The notes: generated by a model from the sequence alone, not told the origin. Counted from the stretch's first letter, positions 15,241 to 23,840 are shown. The stretch is DNA of 31,608 nt from an uncultured Christensenellaceae bacterium (GCA_910586905.1 CAJUIV010000018.1:1-31608); one strand, 5' to 3'. Made by a program: numbers and translations.

Positions 15241-15855
15241 ATGGATTATTACGGAGTAAACAGCGTCGTATGCGACGCGGAAGAAAGCGATTGGCTGGAC
15301 GTTTCTTATTCGGAACGTAAGTACGTCGAAAAACCTGCCAAAAAGAAAAAAATAAATTTCAGATTTAAACTTAACAAAAAAATAAAAATTTTCGCTATAG
15401 CGGCGGTATGCGTTGCTGCGCTGGCTTGTATGATGTTTATAGACGGCAATTTCAGTAAGGAAGTTTTCAATACGGTAAAGACGGCGTATTCTTCGGTGTT
15501 TATCGGCAACAAACCTACGCCGATATCCGCAAAAATTGAATTGCCCAGCAACGTTGATTTAGTGGAAGTTAACGAAGGCGTGGCGACTTTTTCGGGCGGC
15601 AGAGCTACTTTGTCCTTTACCGACGGAAAAGTAACTGCGGCTACCGAAAATTCTGTAACGGTTGCAATCGATGAAAACACGTCGATTACGTATTCCAATC
15701 TTACCGACGTATACGTTGCAGTAGACGACGTCGTTACTACGAACAGTTTGCTCGGCAAGTACGAAAAGAATTTTACGGCTACTATTTTGAACGGTAACGG
15801 CGAGGCTGTAAAGGACGTAGTAGGTAGCGACAAGCAACTTACATGGAACGTGTAA
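15241..15855 (+). CDS. spoIVFA: Stage IV sporulation protein FA-like, degenerate LytM protein
   Basis: 204 residues. SpoIVFA holds and inhibits the SpoIVFB protease in the outer forespore membrane. The N-terminus (1-48) is soluble and lysine-rich, one transmembrane helix spans about 49-67, and the remainder is extracytoplasmic. The C-terminal part (about 130-195) keeps the LytM shape, with YSNLTDVYVAVDDVVTTNSLLGKY equivalent to the Y-x-x-L...V-x-x-G-x-x-I-G pattern. It lacks the M23 zinc histidines, as expected for this regulator. A GGAGGTG site precedes the ATG. It overlaps spoIVFB by 13 nt, implying coupled translation. Sequence similarity to B. subtilis SpoIVFA is low, so the name leans on synteny and architecture. 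Confidence 0.75.
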   Translation: MDYYGVNSVVCDAEESDWLDVSYSERKYVEKPAKKKKINFRFKLNKKIKIFAIAAVCVAALACMMFIDGNFSKEVFNTVKTAYSSVFIGNKPTPISAKIELPSNVDLVEVNEGVATFSGGRATLSFTDGKVTAATENSVTVAIDENTSITYSNLTDVYVAVDDVVTTNSLLGKYEKNFTATILNGNGEAVKDVVGSDKQLTWNV

Positions 15856-16688
15856 AACTAAAAATCAAAGCTAGTTTTTGGCTGTTTATCGTGGTAGCGG
15901 TAGTGTTCAAACAAGGATACTTCGCTGCCATGTATTCTTTTGCGGTACTGTTGCACGAAACGGCTCACTATTTTGTGGCGAGTAAACTGTTTTATCACTG
16001 TAAGGAAATTCAGTTGGGAATATTCGGCGCGGTATTATACGGAGATTTTCAAGACTTAACGCCGTCCGATCGCATAAGAATCGCTCTTGCCGGTCCGATC
16101 GCTAATTTAATACTGTGCTTGGCGTGTCTGTCTTTGTGGTGGATGATTCCCGACAGTTATTACTATACCGAAAACTTTTACTTTGCAAATTTAAGTATGG
16201 CGTGCGTAAATATGCTGCCGTGTTATCCTTTGGACGGAGGCCGCGTATTAACGGGTTTGTTGGAAAAAAAGCTGGATAAAAAGGCCGTAGCGATAACTAA
16301 AAAAATAACGGTGGCGCTTTCGCTCTGTTTATTCGGCGTTTTTATTTTTTCGTTATTTAACAAATCTAATTTGTTTAGTTTGGGTCTGTTTTCGGTCTGT
16401 CTGTTTACGGGAGTGTTCGCAAACGGCAGCGAGTGTTATGTAAAATCCGCTTTTGCTTCCAATCGCGCGAGATTTTTAAAAAAAGGTATGGAAAAGAAAA
16501 CGCTTGTATTTAACGAAAACAATCTTTTGTCAGACGTGGCTAAGCGTATGCAGGGGAATTTTTTATATTGTCTGGAAGTCGTGGACGACAAGATGGAAGT
16601 AATTTGCCGCTATTCGGTTGCTCAGTTAGAGCAAATCGTTATCGACACTCCTCTTAATACCCCTCTTAAAGAGCTTAGAAAATACTAG
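15843..16688 (+). CDS. spoIVFB: SpoIVFB-like site-2 intramembrane metalloprotease (M50)
   Basis: Intramembrane zinc protease that releases active sigma-K from its membrane-bound pro-form late in sporulation. 281 residues with about six hydrophobic segments. The zinc motif HETAH (H38, E39, H42) lies in the first helices, and the third ligand D131 is in NMLPCYPLDGGR. After the membrane part comes a cytosolic tail (about 205-281) resembling a degenerate CBS region (NLLSDVAKRMQGNFLYCLEVVDD), as in SpoIVFB. Translation starts inside the end of spoIVFA. Its TAG stop shares the CTAG tetramer with the stop of the opposite-strand gene. Confidence 0.92.
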   Translation: MERVKLKIKASFWLFIVVAVVFKQGYFAAMYSFAVLLHETAHYFVASKLFYHCKEIQLGIFGAVLYGDFQDLTPSDRIRIALAGPIANLILCLACLSLWWMIPDSYYYTENFYFANLSMACVNMLPCYPLDGGRVLTGLLEKKLDKKAVAITKKITVALSLCLFGVFIFSLFNKSNLFSLGLFSVCLFTGVFANGSECYVKSAFASNRARFLKKGMEKKTLVFNENNLLSDVAKRMQGNFLYCLEVVDDKMEVICRYSVAQLEQIVIDTPLNTPLKELRKY

Positions 16689-17467
16689 TCGAGTTTAACT
16701 CTCGTTTCGATAATGTTGTATTTTTTATTTAGAAGGCTGTAAAGGGCTAACGCGAACATAACCGTCGCCCAAGCGAGCGTATACCACGGAAAATACGAAA
16801 CGATAGAAACGGCGGTTAAAAACAGACAGCTGCCAAGATACCAGCCGAAACGTTGTTTGCATAAAGCGTATTTTGCCACAAAAGAACTTTTGGCTCGGCT
16901 TTTGATTTTCACTGCCGGTAATTTGTCGCATTGCTCGAATAATTGATACGTATTTTTTGCGTCGATAAACGACGTGGGGATATGGGCGTTGGCTAACTTT
17001 TGAAGAGGTTGGTCGGCTTTACAGGTAAAAACGTACAGTTTTTCCGCTTTTCTTCTTTTTGCGTCGACAACCGCGTTACGTAACGCGTCTTTCGATAAGG
17101 CGTCTTGTTCGAAATGGATAACCGCGTAACTTTTGACTCCGTTTTTTACTGCGTCCAAACTGTCGTAATCGGTTTTAAATACTTCGAATCCGTAGTATTT
17201 CAGCATATCTTCGAAAAGCGAAGCGTTATCTTCGCCGAATTTTAAATATTCGGCGAAATCCGCTATCGCTTTTTTTTGCTGTTTTTTTAATCGTTTGCCG
17301 TCGTCCCACTTAGATAGAGATTTCCACAGGAGATAGCACGCGCAAACGGACACTGTTGCCGACAGTGCGAGCGCCCACGTAACGTTTTTTATGCAGTAGT
17401 ACGCCCAAGTAAACGTCAAAAGGAAAATCATTATTGTACTTAACAAACTATTCAATACTTTAGCCAT
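16685..17467 (-). CDS. Membrane protein with a cytosolic domain resembling a degenerate Mrr/restriction-endonuclease fold
   Basis: 260 residues, not recognised as a named family. Residues about 9-50 form two hydrophobic helices and about 205-245 form two more, so a central soluble domain (about 55-200) is held between membrane hairpins. That domain has YYGFEVFKTDYDSLDAVKNG, SYAVIHFEQDALSKDALRNAV and AEKLYVFTC, then IPTSFIDAKNTYQLFEQ. The order (helix, Y-G-F-E, strand, helix, strand, I-D-A) recalls Mrr-type nuclease-fold domains. The canonical D-(E/Q)xK catalytic set is not evident, so it is probably catalytically inactive or wrongly assigned. There is no Shine-Dalgarno before its ATG. It is divergent from nadD and convergent with spoIVFB. 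Confidence 0.7.
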   Translation of the reverse strand: MAKVLNSLLSTIMIFLLTFTWAYYCIKNVTWALALSATVSVCACYLLWKSLSKWDDGKRLKKQQKKAIADFAEYLKFGEDNASLFEDMLKYYGFEVFKTDYDSLDAVKNGVKSYAVIHFEQDALSKDALRNAVVDAKRRKAEKLYVFTCKADQPLQKLANAHIPTSFIDAKNTYQLFEQCDKLPAVKIKSRAKSSFVAKYALCKQRFGWYLGSCLFLTAVSIVSYFPWYTLAWATVMFALALYSLLNKKYNIIETRVKLD

Positions 17468-17500
17468 ATAGGTATTGTTGACATTTTTTCTTCGTTTTAA

Positions 17501-17529
17501 TTGTAAAGTTTGTAAAAATATAGTAGAAT
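17501..17529 (+). promoter_or_regulatory. Promoter immediately upstream of nadD-yqeK
   Basis: TTGTAA (17501-17506), 17 bp, TAGAAT (17524-17529), then six bases and the ATG. An alternative TTGACA at 17478-17483 lacks a good -10 at 17 bp. A start at the first base of the gene is predicted. Confidence 0.5.
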
Positions 17530-17535
17530 AACAAT

Positions 17536-18642
17536 ATGAAGATAGGCATTTTCGGAGGAACGTTTAATCCTCCGCACAATACGCACGTAAATATCGCTTT
17601 GCAAGCCAAAAGTCAACTCGCTCTCGATAAGTTGTTTGTCGTTCCGTGCGGATTGCCGCCTCACAAACCTTGCGAAGTTGACAAGCGCGTCAGACTGCGT
17701 CTTACGAGTCTTGCTTTTAGTGGAATCGCCGACGTATGGGATTACGAAATAAATAAGTCTGACACAAGTTATACGGTAGAAACGTTAAAAGAAGCCAAAA
17801 GGCTTTATCCCGACGCTTTGATATATCTTATCATTGGCGGCGACAGTCTGCTGCATTTTAACAGTTGGTATAAACCGGAGCAAATTGCAAAAATGTGCGT
17901 TTTGGCGGTTGCGTCGCGCAAAAACGTGGAAAACGAAAAAGCGCGTAAAAACGTGATAAAGACGTACGGAGCCGAAGTGGAGTTTCTTGACGTTGAACCC
18001 AACGGCATAAGTTCGACCGAAATTCGTTTGCGTTATCAGTTCGGATTATCTAACGCCGATTCGGTGCCTTTAAAAGTAGACGGTTATATTTTGGCTTCTC
18101 ACGAATACTCGCAGTATTCTTTCATGATTGAAAAACTTAAAAAGTATCTTTCTCCCGAAAGATTTAATCATACGTTCTACGTTGTAAAACGCGGTTTGGA
18201 ACTTGCGAACGACGGCGAGAAAGACAAGGTCTTTATTGCGTGTCTGCTTCACGATTGCGCAAAACATATAGCTCCGCGCGATTATGCGAGGTACGGCTTT
18301 GTAAAGCCCGACGATATGCCGCAGTCGGTCGTACACTCGTTTTTGGGCGCAAAAGTCGCCTGTATGGATTTCGGCGTTACGGATAATGAAATATTGGACG
18401 CGATAACGTACCATACGACGGGACGTCCCGATATGACAAGGTTGGATAAAATAGTATATGTTGCGGACAAAACGGAACAAACCCGTCCGTATCCTTTGGA
18501 ACATTTGCTTGAAGGAACGTTGGACGAAAAGTTTGTCGCTTGTTTAAAGGAAGCTTATCAGGTGTGTTTGGAAAGGCATTGCGACAGCGTTTGCTCGCTT
18601 TCAGAACAAACGTTGGCTTTTTATTGTCCTCAAAAAAACTAA
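17536..18642 (+). CDS. nadD: Fused nicotinate-nucleotide adenylyltransferase and HD-domain Ap4A hydrolase (NadD-YqeK)
   Basis: Two enzymes in one 368-residue chain. Residues 1-190 are NadD, which makes nicotinate adenine dinucleotide from NaMN and ATP: nucleotide-binding GGTFNPPHNTH (7-17; H14 and H17) and ISSTEIR near 156-162. Residues about 195-368 are the YqeK HD-phosphohydrolase, which cleaves Ap4A: HTFYVVKRGLELA, then LLHDCAKH (H239, D240), then a conserved YHTTGRPDM and DKIVYVADKTEQTR. In many Bacillota these are separate adjacent genes; here they are joined without an internal start. There is no Shine-Dalgarno before the ATG. rsfS follows, the usual nadD-yqeK-rsfS order. Confidence 0.93.
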   Translation: MKIGIFGGTFNPPHNTHVNIALQAKSQLALDKLFVVPCGLPPHKPCEVDKRVRLRLTSLAFSGIADVWDYEINKSDTSYTVETLKEAKRLYPDALIYLIIGGDSLLHFNSWYKPEQIAKMCVLAVASRKNVENEKARKNVIKTYGAEVEFLDVEPNGISSTEIRLRYQFGLSNADSVPLKVDGYILASHEYSQYSFMIEKLKKYLSPERFNHTFYVVKRGLELANDGEKDKVFIACLLHDCAKHIAPRDYARYGFVKPDDMPQSVVHSFLGAKVACMDFGVTDNEILDAITYHTTGRPDMTRLDKIVYVADKTEQTRPYPLEHLLEGTLDEKFVACLKEAYQVCLERHCDSVCSLSEQTLAFYCPQKN

Positions 18643-18755
18643 GCGGCGCATACTATATTTACAGAGAAGCAAACTACTTTTAAACACATAGTCAACGGCG
18701 TTTGACAAGAGAAAAATACCGTACATACGTACGACAAGGAGGTACGAAGTCGTTT

Positions 18756-19124
18756 ATGGCAAAAAATAATCAGTCGGTAAATTCAGAGGGAACCGTTCGT
18801 AATATCTGCGAATTTTTATCGGAAAAATCCGCCTTGGATATCAAAATTATAGAAATAAAAGGTATGTCCGACATTGCGGATTATTTCGTCGTTTGTTCCG
18901 GGCGCAGCGCGCCGCAGGTAAAAGCGATTTTCGATAATCTGGAAGAAAAAATGGAACTGCTCGGCAAATTCGCGTTGCGTAAGGAAGGTATGACGGAAGG
19001 ACGTTGGATTGCAGTCGATTACGGCGACGTTATAGTTCATATATTCCACAAGGATACGCGCGAAATTTATTCTTTGGACACTTTGTGGGATAACGGTCGC
19101 AACGTAGTTAATTACGAGGATTGA
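18756..19124 (+). CDS. rsfS: Ribosomal silencing factor RsfS
   Basis: 122 residues. RsfS (DUF143) binds ribosomal protein uL14 and blocks subunit joining under starvation. Family signatures are ALDIKIIEIKGMSDIADYFV, SGRSAPQVKAI, EGRWIAVDYGDVIVHIF and REIYSLDTLW. The ATG at 18756 was chosen over an upstream in-frame start at 18702 because AAGGAGGT (18736-18743) serves it, although the 12-nt spacing is long, and the family begins near here. TTGACA at 18702-18707 hints at a separate promoter, but no well-spaced -10 follows. Confidence 0.95.
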   Translation: MAKNNQSVNSEGTVRNICEFLSEKSALDIKIIEIKGMSDIADYFVVCSGRSAPQVKAIFDNLEEKMELLGKFALRKEGMTEGRWIAVDYGDVIVHIFHKDTREIYSLDTLWDNGRNVVNYED

Positions 19125-19145
19125 GATTCGAAAGCAAAAGCGATT

Positions 19146-19245
19146 GTATTCCGCTTTTATAAAACGGCAAATATTAAAGGCGGAATACGCGCGTAAATTG
19201 CGGATATAACGTAAAATCAAGTCGGACCGTAATTTATCGTTACGG
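19146..19245. repeat. Two hairpins between rsfS and the TSCPD gene
   Basis: GTATTCCGC (19146-19154) pairs with GCGGAATAC (19180-19188), and CCGTAA (19227-19232) pairs with TTACGG (19240-19245). Neither has a proper T-run. They may end or protect the rsfS transcript. Confidence 0.5.
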
Positions 19246-19277
19246 AATTTAATATTGCAAAAAAAAGGAGATATAAT

Positions 19278-19523
19278 ATGAAATATATTACGAAAGGCAC
19301 CTGTTCGCGGGAAATAAATTTTGAAGTGGTGGACGGTAAATTACATAACGTAAGTTATTTGGGCGGCTGCAACGGTAATTTGAAAGGAGTAGGCGCGCTT
19401 GTAGAAGGTATGGAAATCCGCGAAGCTATATCTAAACTCAAAGGCATCAAATGCGGTTTTAAGCAAACATCCTGTCCCGACCAGTTGGCTTTGGCATTGG
19501 AAAAGTACTTATCGGATAATTAA
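19278..19523 (+). CDS. TSCPD-domain small protein (TIGR03905 type)
   Basis: 81 residues. The C-terminal KQTSCPDQLALAL contains the TSCPD signature. The rest (KGTCSREINFEV, VSYLGGCNGNLKGVGALVEGM, KGIKCGFK) matches the short stand-alone family found in Clostridia and related to the C-terminal domain of B12-dependent ribonucleotide reductase. Four cysteines (C9, C31, C57, C64) could bind metal. AAAAAGGAG precedes the ATG. Biochemical role unknown. Confidence 0.9.
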   Translation: MKYITKGTCSREINFEVVDGKLHNVSYLGGCNGNLKGVGALVEGMEIREAISKLKGIKCGFKQTSCPDQLALALEKYLSDN

Positions 19524-19690
19524 ATCGTTACCGAGTCTATACTTATTTGGCGCAGCCGTATATGTAAACGATACGACCGAGCAATAGCCTGGTTTCAGAG
19601 TCTAATCGGTTTTAATTGTATCGAAAAACTTTCAGCGCGGTTTTATAGATAATTATATCGCCGTTCTACGATAAAATCGAATAAATGTGT

Positions 19691-19717
19691 AAAAGCGGTA
19701 TAATTCCCGCTTTTTTT
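19691..19717 (+). terminator. Rho-independent terminator downstream of the TSCPD gene
   Basis: AAAAGCGG (19691-19698) pairs with CCGCTTTT (19707-19714), followed by more T. It is about 170 nt past the stop codon, so the transcript has a long 3' end. Confidence 0.75.
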
Positions 19718-19861
19718 GATAAATGTAGATTAAATTTGTTTTTTTGATTTTTAGAAGTTATTTTAAGTATTCGCTTTTAAAATTTGCATTCAAAAGGTTG
19801 TTTTTCCGTATTCTCGCAAAACAACCTCAACTAAAAATTATGATTAAAATAAACTTTAAGA

Positions 19862-19890
19862 TTTACAATTTTAGATATTTATGTTAAAAT
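19862..19890 (+). promoter_or_regulatory. Promoter of tsaC-rpiB
   Basis: TTTACA (19862-19867), 17 bp, TAAAAT (19885-19890); five of six matches in each hexamer. The start is predicted near 19897. Confidence 0.65.
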
Positions 19891-19949
19891 ACTAATTGGT
19901 GTAATTTGGTGTGGCAAAACGTTGCACAAATTATACGCAAACCAAGCGA

Positions 19950-20942
19950 ATGAACACGGAATATTTACAATTCAACGAATACGGATTAAAAACTGCTGGA
20001 GAACTGATAAGAAAAGGAGAGTTGGTGGCTTTCCCTACCGAAACAGTATACGGTTTGGGCGCAAACGCTTACGACGTGTCGGCCGTTAAAAGTACTTTTA
20101 CAGCAAAAGGAAGACCGAGCGACAATCCTCTTATCGTCCATATATACGATAAAAAACAAATAGGCGAAATAGCTCGTGAGATTTCTTCCGACGCGGAAAA
20201 AGTCATCGACGTTCTTTTGCCCGATAGTTTGACTGTTGTTTTGCCTAAAAAAGATTCTGTAGACTCTTGCATAACCGCCGGACTGGATACCGTGGCGATA
20301 CGTATGCCCAAGTCTGTCGAAGCGCGAGCGTTTTTAAAAGCGGCAAACGTTCCCGTAACGGCGCCGAGCGCTAACATCAGCGGCAGACCGAGTCCGACTG
20401 CCTGGCAGCGCGTCAAGGAAGATATGGACGGTAAAATTGCCGCCGTGCTTTGCGGCAGTCCGTGCGACGTGGGTATAGAGTCGACCGTTCTGGATTTGTC
20501 CCGAGAACAGCCTTTGATACTTCGTCCCGGCGCGGTTACAGCCGAACGAATCTCGGATGTTTTGTGCAAAACGGTGAACGTGCTTAACGACCCGAACTCC
20601 AAAGTCAATTCGCCCGGCGTAAGGTACAAGCATTACGCGCCAAAAATTCCTATGGTTTTAAACGTGGACGGCAATGCCGATAAACTTTGCGGTTACTACG
20701 ACGAATTGGTAAAACAAGGCCTACGTCCCGTTTTGTTAGTAGAAAAACCCTCTTTGTACGGATTGCGTTCGGTAAAGAGCATCGGAGATACCGACGAAGA
20801 AGTAGCGCGAAATTTATTTGAAAATTTACGTCTTTTAGAAGAAAAATACGACTATATAATCGCAAGTTTTTCTTCTAAAACGCCGTTTGCGCAAAGTATT
20901 TTAAACCGTCTTGTACGGTCGGCGGGACACAATTTGATTTAA
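19950..20942 (+). CDS. tsaC: L-threonylcarbamoyladenylate synthase (Sua5/YwlC type)
   Basis: Makes threonylcarbamoyl-AMP from Thr, bicarbonate and ATP, the first step of the t6A37 tRNA modification. 330 residues. The YrdC domain (about 1-200) has GELVAFPTETVYGLGANA, KGRPSDNPLIVHI and VPVTAPSANISGRPSPT. A Sua5 domain follows (about 215-330), entered through SPGVRYKHYAPK. The ATG at 19950 gives the family-like N-terminus. A GTG at 19911 would add 13 basic residues and cannot be excluded, because neither start has a good Shine-Dalgarno. rpiB starts 12 nt downstream, so they are probably co-transcribed. Confidence 0.93.
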   Translation: MNTEYLQFNEYGLKTAGELIRKGELVAFPTETVYGLGANAYDVSAVKSTFTAKGRPSDNPLIVHIYDKKQIGEIAREISSDAEKVIDVLLPDSLTVVLPKKDSVDSCITAGLDTVAIRMPKSVEARAFLKAANVPVTAPSANISGRPSPTAWQRVKEDMDGKIAAVLCGSPCDVGIESTVLDLSREQPLILRPGAVTAERISDVLCKTVNVLNDPNSKVNSPGVRYKHYAPKIPMVLNVDGNADKLCGYYDELVKQGLRPVLLVEKPSLYGLRSVKSIGDTDEEVARNLFENLRLLEEKYDYIIASFSSKTPFAQSILNRLVRSAGHNLI

Positions 20943-20954
20943 CGAGGTGTTTGT

Positions 20955-21380
20955 ATGAAAATAGCGTTTGCAAGCGACCACGGCGGTTTGGAATTGAAAA
21001 ACGCCGTAAAACTTTATCTTGACGAAAAAGGGCACGAAACGACGGATTTCGGCACTTATACGAACGAAAGCTGCGACTATCCCGATTTTGCCCGCCGCGC
21101 GGCTCAAGCCGTCGCAAACGGCGATTGCGAAAAAGGCATTATAGTTTGTACTACGGGTATAGGCGTATCAATGGTTGCAAACAAAGTTAAAGGCGTCAGA
21201 TGCGCTTTGTGTACCAACGTGGATATGGCGGTTATGACTCGTAAACACAATAACGCCAACGTGCTTGCCTTGGGACAGAAATACGTCGATTTAACTCTTG
21301 CAAAACAAATCGCGGACGCTTTTTTAAATACCGAGTTCGAGGGCGGACGTCATCAAACTCGCGTGGATAAAATCGAATAG
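20955..21380 (+). CDS. rpiB: Ribose 5-phosphate isomerase B
   Basis: Interconverts ribulose 5-phosphate and ribose 5-phosphate in the pentose phosphate pathway, feeding Prs. 141 residues, LacA/RpiB fold. The phosphate-binding start is IAFASDHGG (D8, H9). The catalytic cysteine C65 is in IVCTTGIGVSMVANK, where the usual G after Cys is T. C-terminal HNNANVLALG completes the signature. AACGAGGTG precedes the ATG. A 90-nt spacer separates it from the V-ATPase operon; no terminator is evident there, so readthrough is possible. Confidence 0.95.
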   Translation: MKIAFASDHGGLELKNAVKLYLDEKGHETTDFGTYTNESCDYPDFARRAAQAVANGDCEKGIIVCTTGIGVSMVANKVKGVRCALCTNVDMAVMTRKHNNANVLALGQKYVDLTLAKQIADAFLNTEFEGGRHQTRVDKIE

Positions 21381-21469
21381 ATAAAATTCGGTTTAAACGC
21401 TTATAACTGCGTTTTACCCGGGCTAAGTACAACGCCTTTCAACGTGCGGTCGAATAAAGGAGTTATGGT

Positions 21470-21778
21470 ATGATAGAAGAAGTAGTAAATTCAATTTTGG
21501 AAGCGGAAGACGCTGCAAGACAGCGCGTTGCCGAAGCGGAACGCGAGGCAAGCGAAATCGTTTCCGCAGCGGAAATAGAAGCCGAAAGTTTAAAGAAAAA
21601 TACCGCTTTGCAAAATAAAGCGTTTTTTACGCAAAAAATGCGGCAAGCCGACGAATTGGCGGAAAAACAAGCCGCAGATAAACTGACGGAGCTAAACGTG
21701 GCTACGGACAAGGAAATTGCGGCGTACGCTAAAAATATCGATAAAGCTGTAAAAATCATTTTGGAGTCAAATAAATAA
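21470..21778 (+). CDS. ntpF: V-type ATPase peripheral-stalk subunit (NtpF / subunit G-H type)
   Basis: 102-residue, almost entirely coiled-coil protein (EAEDAARQRVAEAEREASEI onward). It pairs with subunit E to form the peripheral stalk linking V1 to subunit I. Recognition rests on the charged heptad pattern, size and first position in the operon. AAAGGAG lies 8 nt upstream. Its TAA stop shares one base with the ATG of ntpI (TAATG), implying coupled translation. The name follows Enterococcus hirae ntpFIKECGABD usage; other schemes call it AhaH or subunit G. Confidence 0.85.
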   Translation: MIEEVVNSILEAEDAARQRVAEAEREASEIVSAAEIEAESLKKNTALQNKAFFTQKMRQADELAEKQAADKLTELNVATDKEIAAYAKNIDKAVKIILESNK

Positions 21779-23811
21779 TGGCTATCGTTAAAATGAAAAA
21801 ACTTACTTTGCTGGCAATGAATGCCGACAAAGAAAGCATATTCGACGCGCTTGTAAAAACCAAAGCGGTAGAGTTAAAGCGCAGCGCCGATATAGACGCT
21901 TGTACTTCTCCAAACGTTTCCGCCGAGCGCGAGACCGTTTTGGAAAGGATAGCGCGCGTTGAAAACAGCATAGGCTATGTTTCCGAACAGACGGAAAAAT
22001 TTAACGCCGCAAACAAACGCGTCAAATCGGTTCAACCGGTCAAATTACCTAAAAACGGTTTTTCAAGGTCTTTAACGGAAGTCGGCTACGATTATTTTTT
22101 GAGTTTCGGCGCTAACGCTGCTCGTATCGAGCAGTCTTTGGATAACGTTTCGAAGTTGAGGGAACAGCTTTCCGATATCGCTTCGGCTTTAACGCAAAAG
22201 GAGACGGAAACCGCCCGTTTGAATTTAGTCAAAAATTTGCCTCATCCTACTACTTGGTATCGCGATACCGAAAGTTCTACGGTTCAGCTTATGCAGTGCA
22301 ACGCAAGCGAAATCGAAAACGCCAAAGAACTTGCCGCTCGGTTCGAAGCGGTGGATTTGGAAGTCGTAGATACCGTGGGTTCCGTCGTGCTGGTAGTCGT
22401 CGTGGCGCACAAAAGCCAAACGGAGTTTTGGAATAACGTCGCGTCGTTGGGTTTGATAAAGTGCGGCGTAGTATGCGATATTTTGCCTCAAGCCGCAATC
22501 GAAGATTTGCAAAGGCAAATTCTCGGTTTGAAGGAACAGCGCAAAACGGTACTTAATCAACTCGTATCTTATGCGTCCGAAATAGCCGAGTGGAAGATTT
22601 ACGTTGACTATTTGTCGCTATGCGAAAAAAAATTATCCGCTGAAGGAGATCTACAAAAGACCGATTCGACTTTCGTATTGGAGGCGTACTATCCCGCCGA
22701 AGACGAAGTTAAAGTTAAATCCGCAGTGGAAAATATAAGCGACTGCGCGATACTTGCTTTCGACGAAATAGGCGAAGACGAATATGCGCCTACTCTTATA
22801 AAAAACAACAAGATTACCAAGCAGTTCGAGTTCGTAACCAATATGTACACTCCTCCCGCTTATCACGAAATAGACCCGAATCCCGTTATGTCGGTGTTTT
22901 ATTTCGTAATATTCGGGCTAATGGTTGCCGATATCGGTTACGGGGCATTGCTTGTGCTTGCCGGTTTATTCGCATTTTTTGCGATAAAGCAGACAAGCGG
23001 ATTAAAGACGATGTTGCAGTTGTTCGGGATTTGCGGAGTTTCCGCAATGATAGTGGGCGCGTTGTTCGGCAGTTGTTTTTCTTATCAGCTGTACGAAGGC
23101 GTTATACCCAATCCGGCAAACTACCCTATGGTAATGATGTTGTTAAGCCTGCTTATAGGTATAGTACATATTTGCGCCGGTATAGCTTGCAATATGGCTG
23201 TAAAAATCAAACGCAAACAAGCGCTTGCCGCATGGCTTGCCGATTTTCCTTGGATAATCGTTTTCGTCGGTTTCGTTTTGGCAATATTCAATTCCGCGCT
23301 CGATATGGCTGCGTACGAGCCGTACAACGCGCTTAAATTGCCGCCTATTGTGGGACAAGTCGGTTTGTATTGCTGCTTGGGAGCGCTCGCGCTGGCCTTG
23401 CTATTCGCAGGGCTTGGAACAAAAGGCTTCCTAGGCAAGGTTATGAAAAGTTTTGGAAGCGCGTACGGAATTATCAACTATTTTTCCGATATTATGAGTT
23501 ATATTCGCGTATTCGGGTTAATGCTCAGCTCCGCGCTTATGGGAACCGTAATAAATCAGCTCGGAGAAATGGTCTGGACGGGCGGCGGTATCGGCTACGT
23601 TATGGCAATAGTTTTGCTGGTGTTCGCTCATATATTCAATTTGGTTATGGGTATACTCGGAATTTACATTCATAACGGACGGCTTCAATACGTCGAATTT
23701 TTCGGTAAATTTTATACCGGCGACGGGCATTTGTTCGTTCCGTTCGGCAGCGACACAAAGTATACTCTCGTTACGGAAAAGCCGTCGCGCGTAGGCAAAC
23801 AACGCGGTTAA
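21778..23811 (+). CDS. ntpI: V-type ATPase membrane subunit I (a-subunit)
   Basis: 677 residues. It forms the ion half-channels against the K ring and anchors the peripheral stalks. The N-terminal half (1-350) is cytosolic with coiled coils (RVENSIGYVSEQTEKF, VSKLREQLSDIASALTQKE). The C-terminal half has seven to eight transmembrane helices (from about 370, NPVMSVFYFVIFGLMVADIGYG). The essential arginine is R577 in SDIMSYIRVFGLML. The conserved GLMVADIGYG loop is typical of the family. A hairpin follows before ntpK. Confidence 0.97.
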   Translation: MAIVKMKKLTLLAMNADKESIFDALVKTKAVELKRSADIDACTSPNVSAERETVLERIARVENSIGYVSEQTEKFNAANKRVKSVQPVKLPKNGFSRSLTEVGYDYFLSFGANAARIEQSLDNVSKLREQLSDIASALTQKETETARLNLVKNLPHPTTWYRDTESSTVQLMQCNASEIENAKELAARFEAVDLEVVDTVGSVVLVVVVAHKSQTEFWNNVASLGLIKCGVVCDILPQAAIEDLQRQILGLKEQRKTVLNQLVSYASEIAEWKIYVDYLSLCEKKLSAEGDLQKTDSTFVLEAYYPAEDEVKVKSAVENISDCAILAFDEIGEDEYAPTLIKNNKITKQFEFVTNMYTPPAYHEIDPNPVMSVFYFVIFGLMVADIGYGALLVLAGLFAFFAIKQTSGLKTMLQLFGICGVSAMIVGALFGSCFSYQLYEGVIPNPANYPMVMMLLSLLIGIVHICAGIACNMAVKIKRKQALAAWLADFPWIIVFVGFVLAIFNSALDMAAYEPYNALKLPPIVGQVGLYCCLGALALALLFAGLGTKGFLGKVMKSFGSAYGIINYFSDIMSYIRVFGLMLSSALMGTVINQLGEMVWTGGGIGYVMAIVLLVFAHIFNLVMGILGIYIHNGRLQYVEFFGKFYTGDGHLFVPFGSDTKYTLVTEKPSRVGKQRG

Positions 23812-23840
23812 ATCGGCGCGCCGGACAAATATTAAAAACT

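Larger units (their letters stand above)
19524..19949 (+). other. Non-coding interval before tsaC
   Basis: About 425 nt without a credible gene. It contains a terminator (19691-19717), a 10-bp hairpin AGGTTGTTTT (19795-19804) / AAAACAACCT (19818-19827) without a T-run on the plus strand, and the tsaC promoter at its right end. Nothing else was recognised. Confidence 0.7.
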
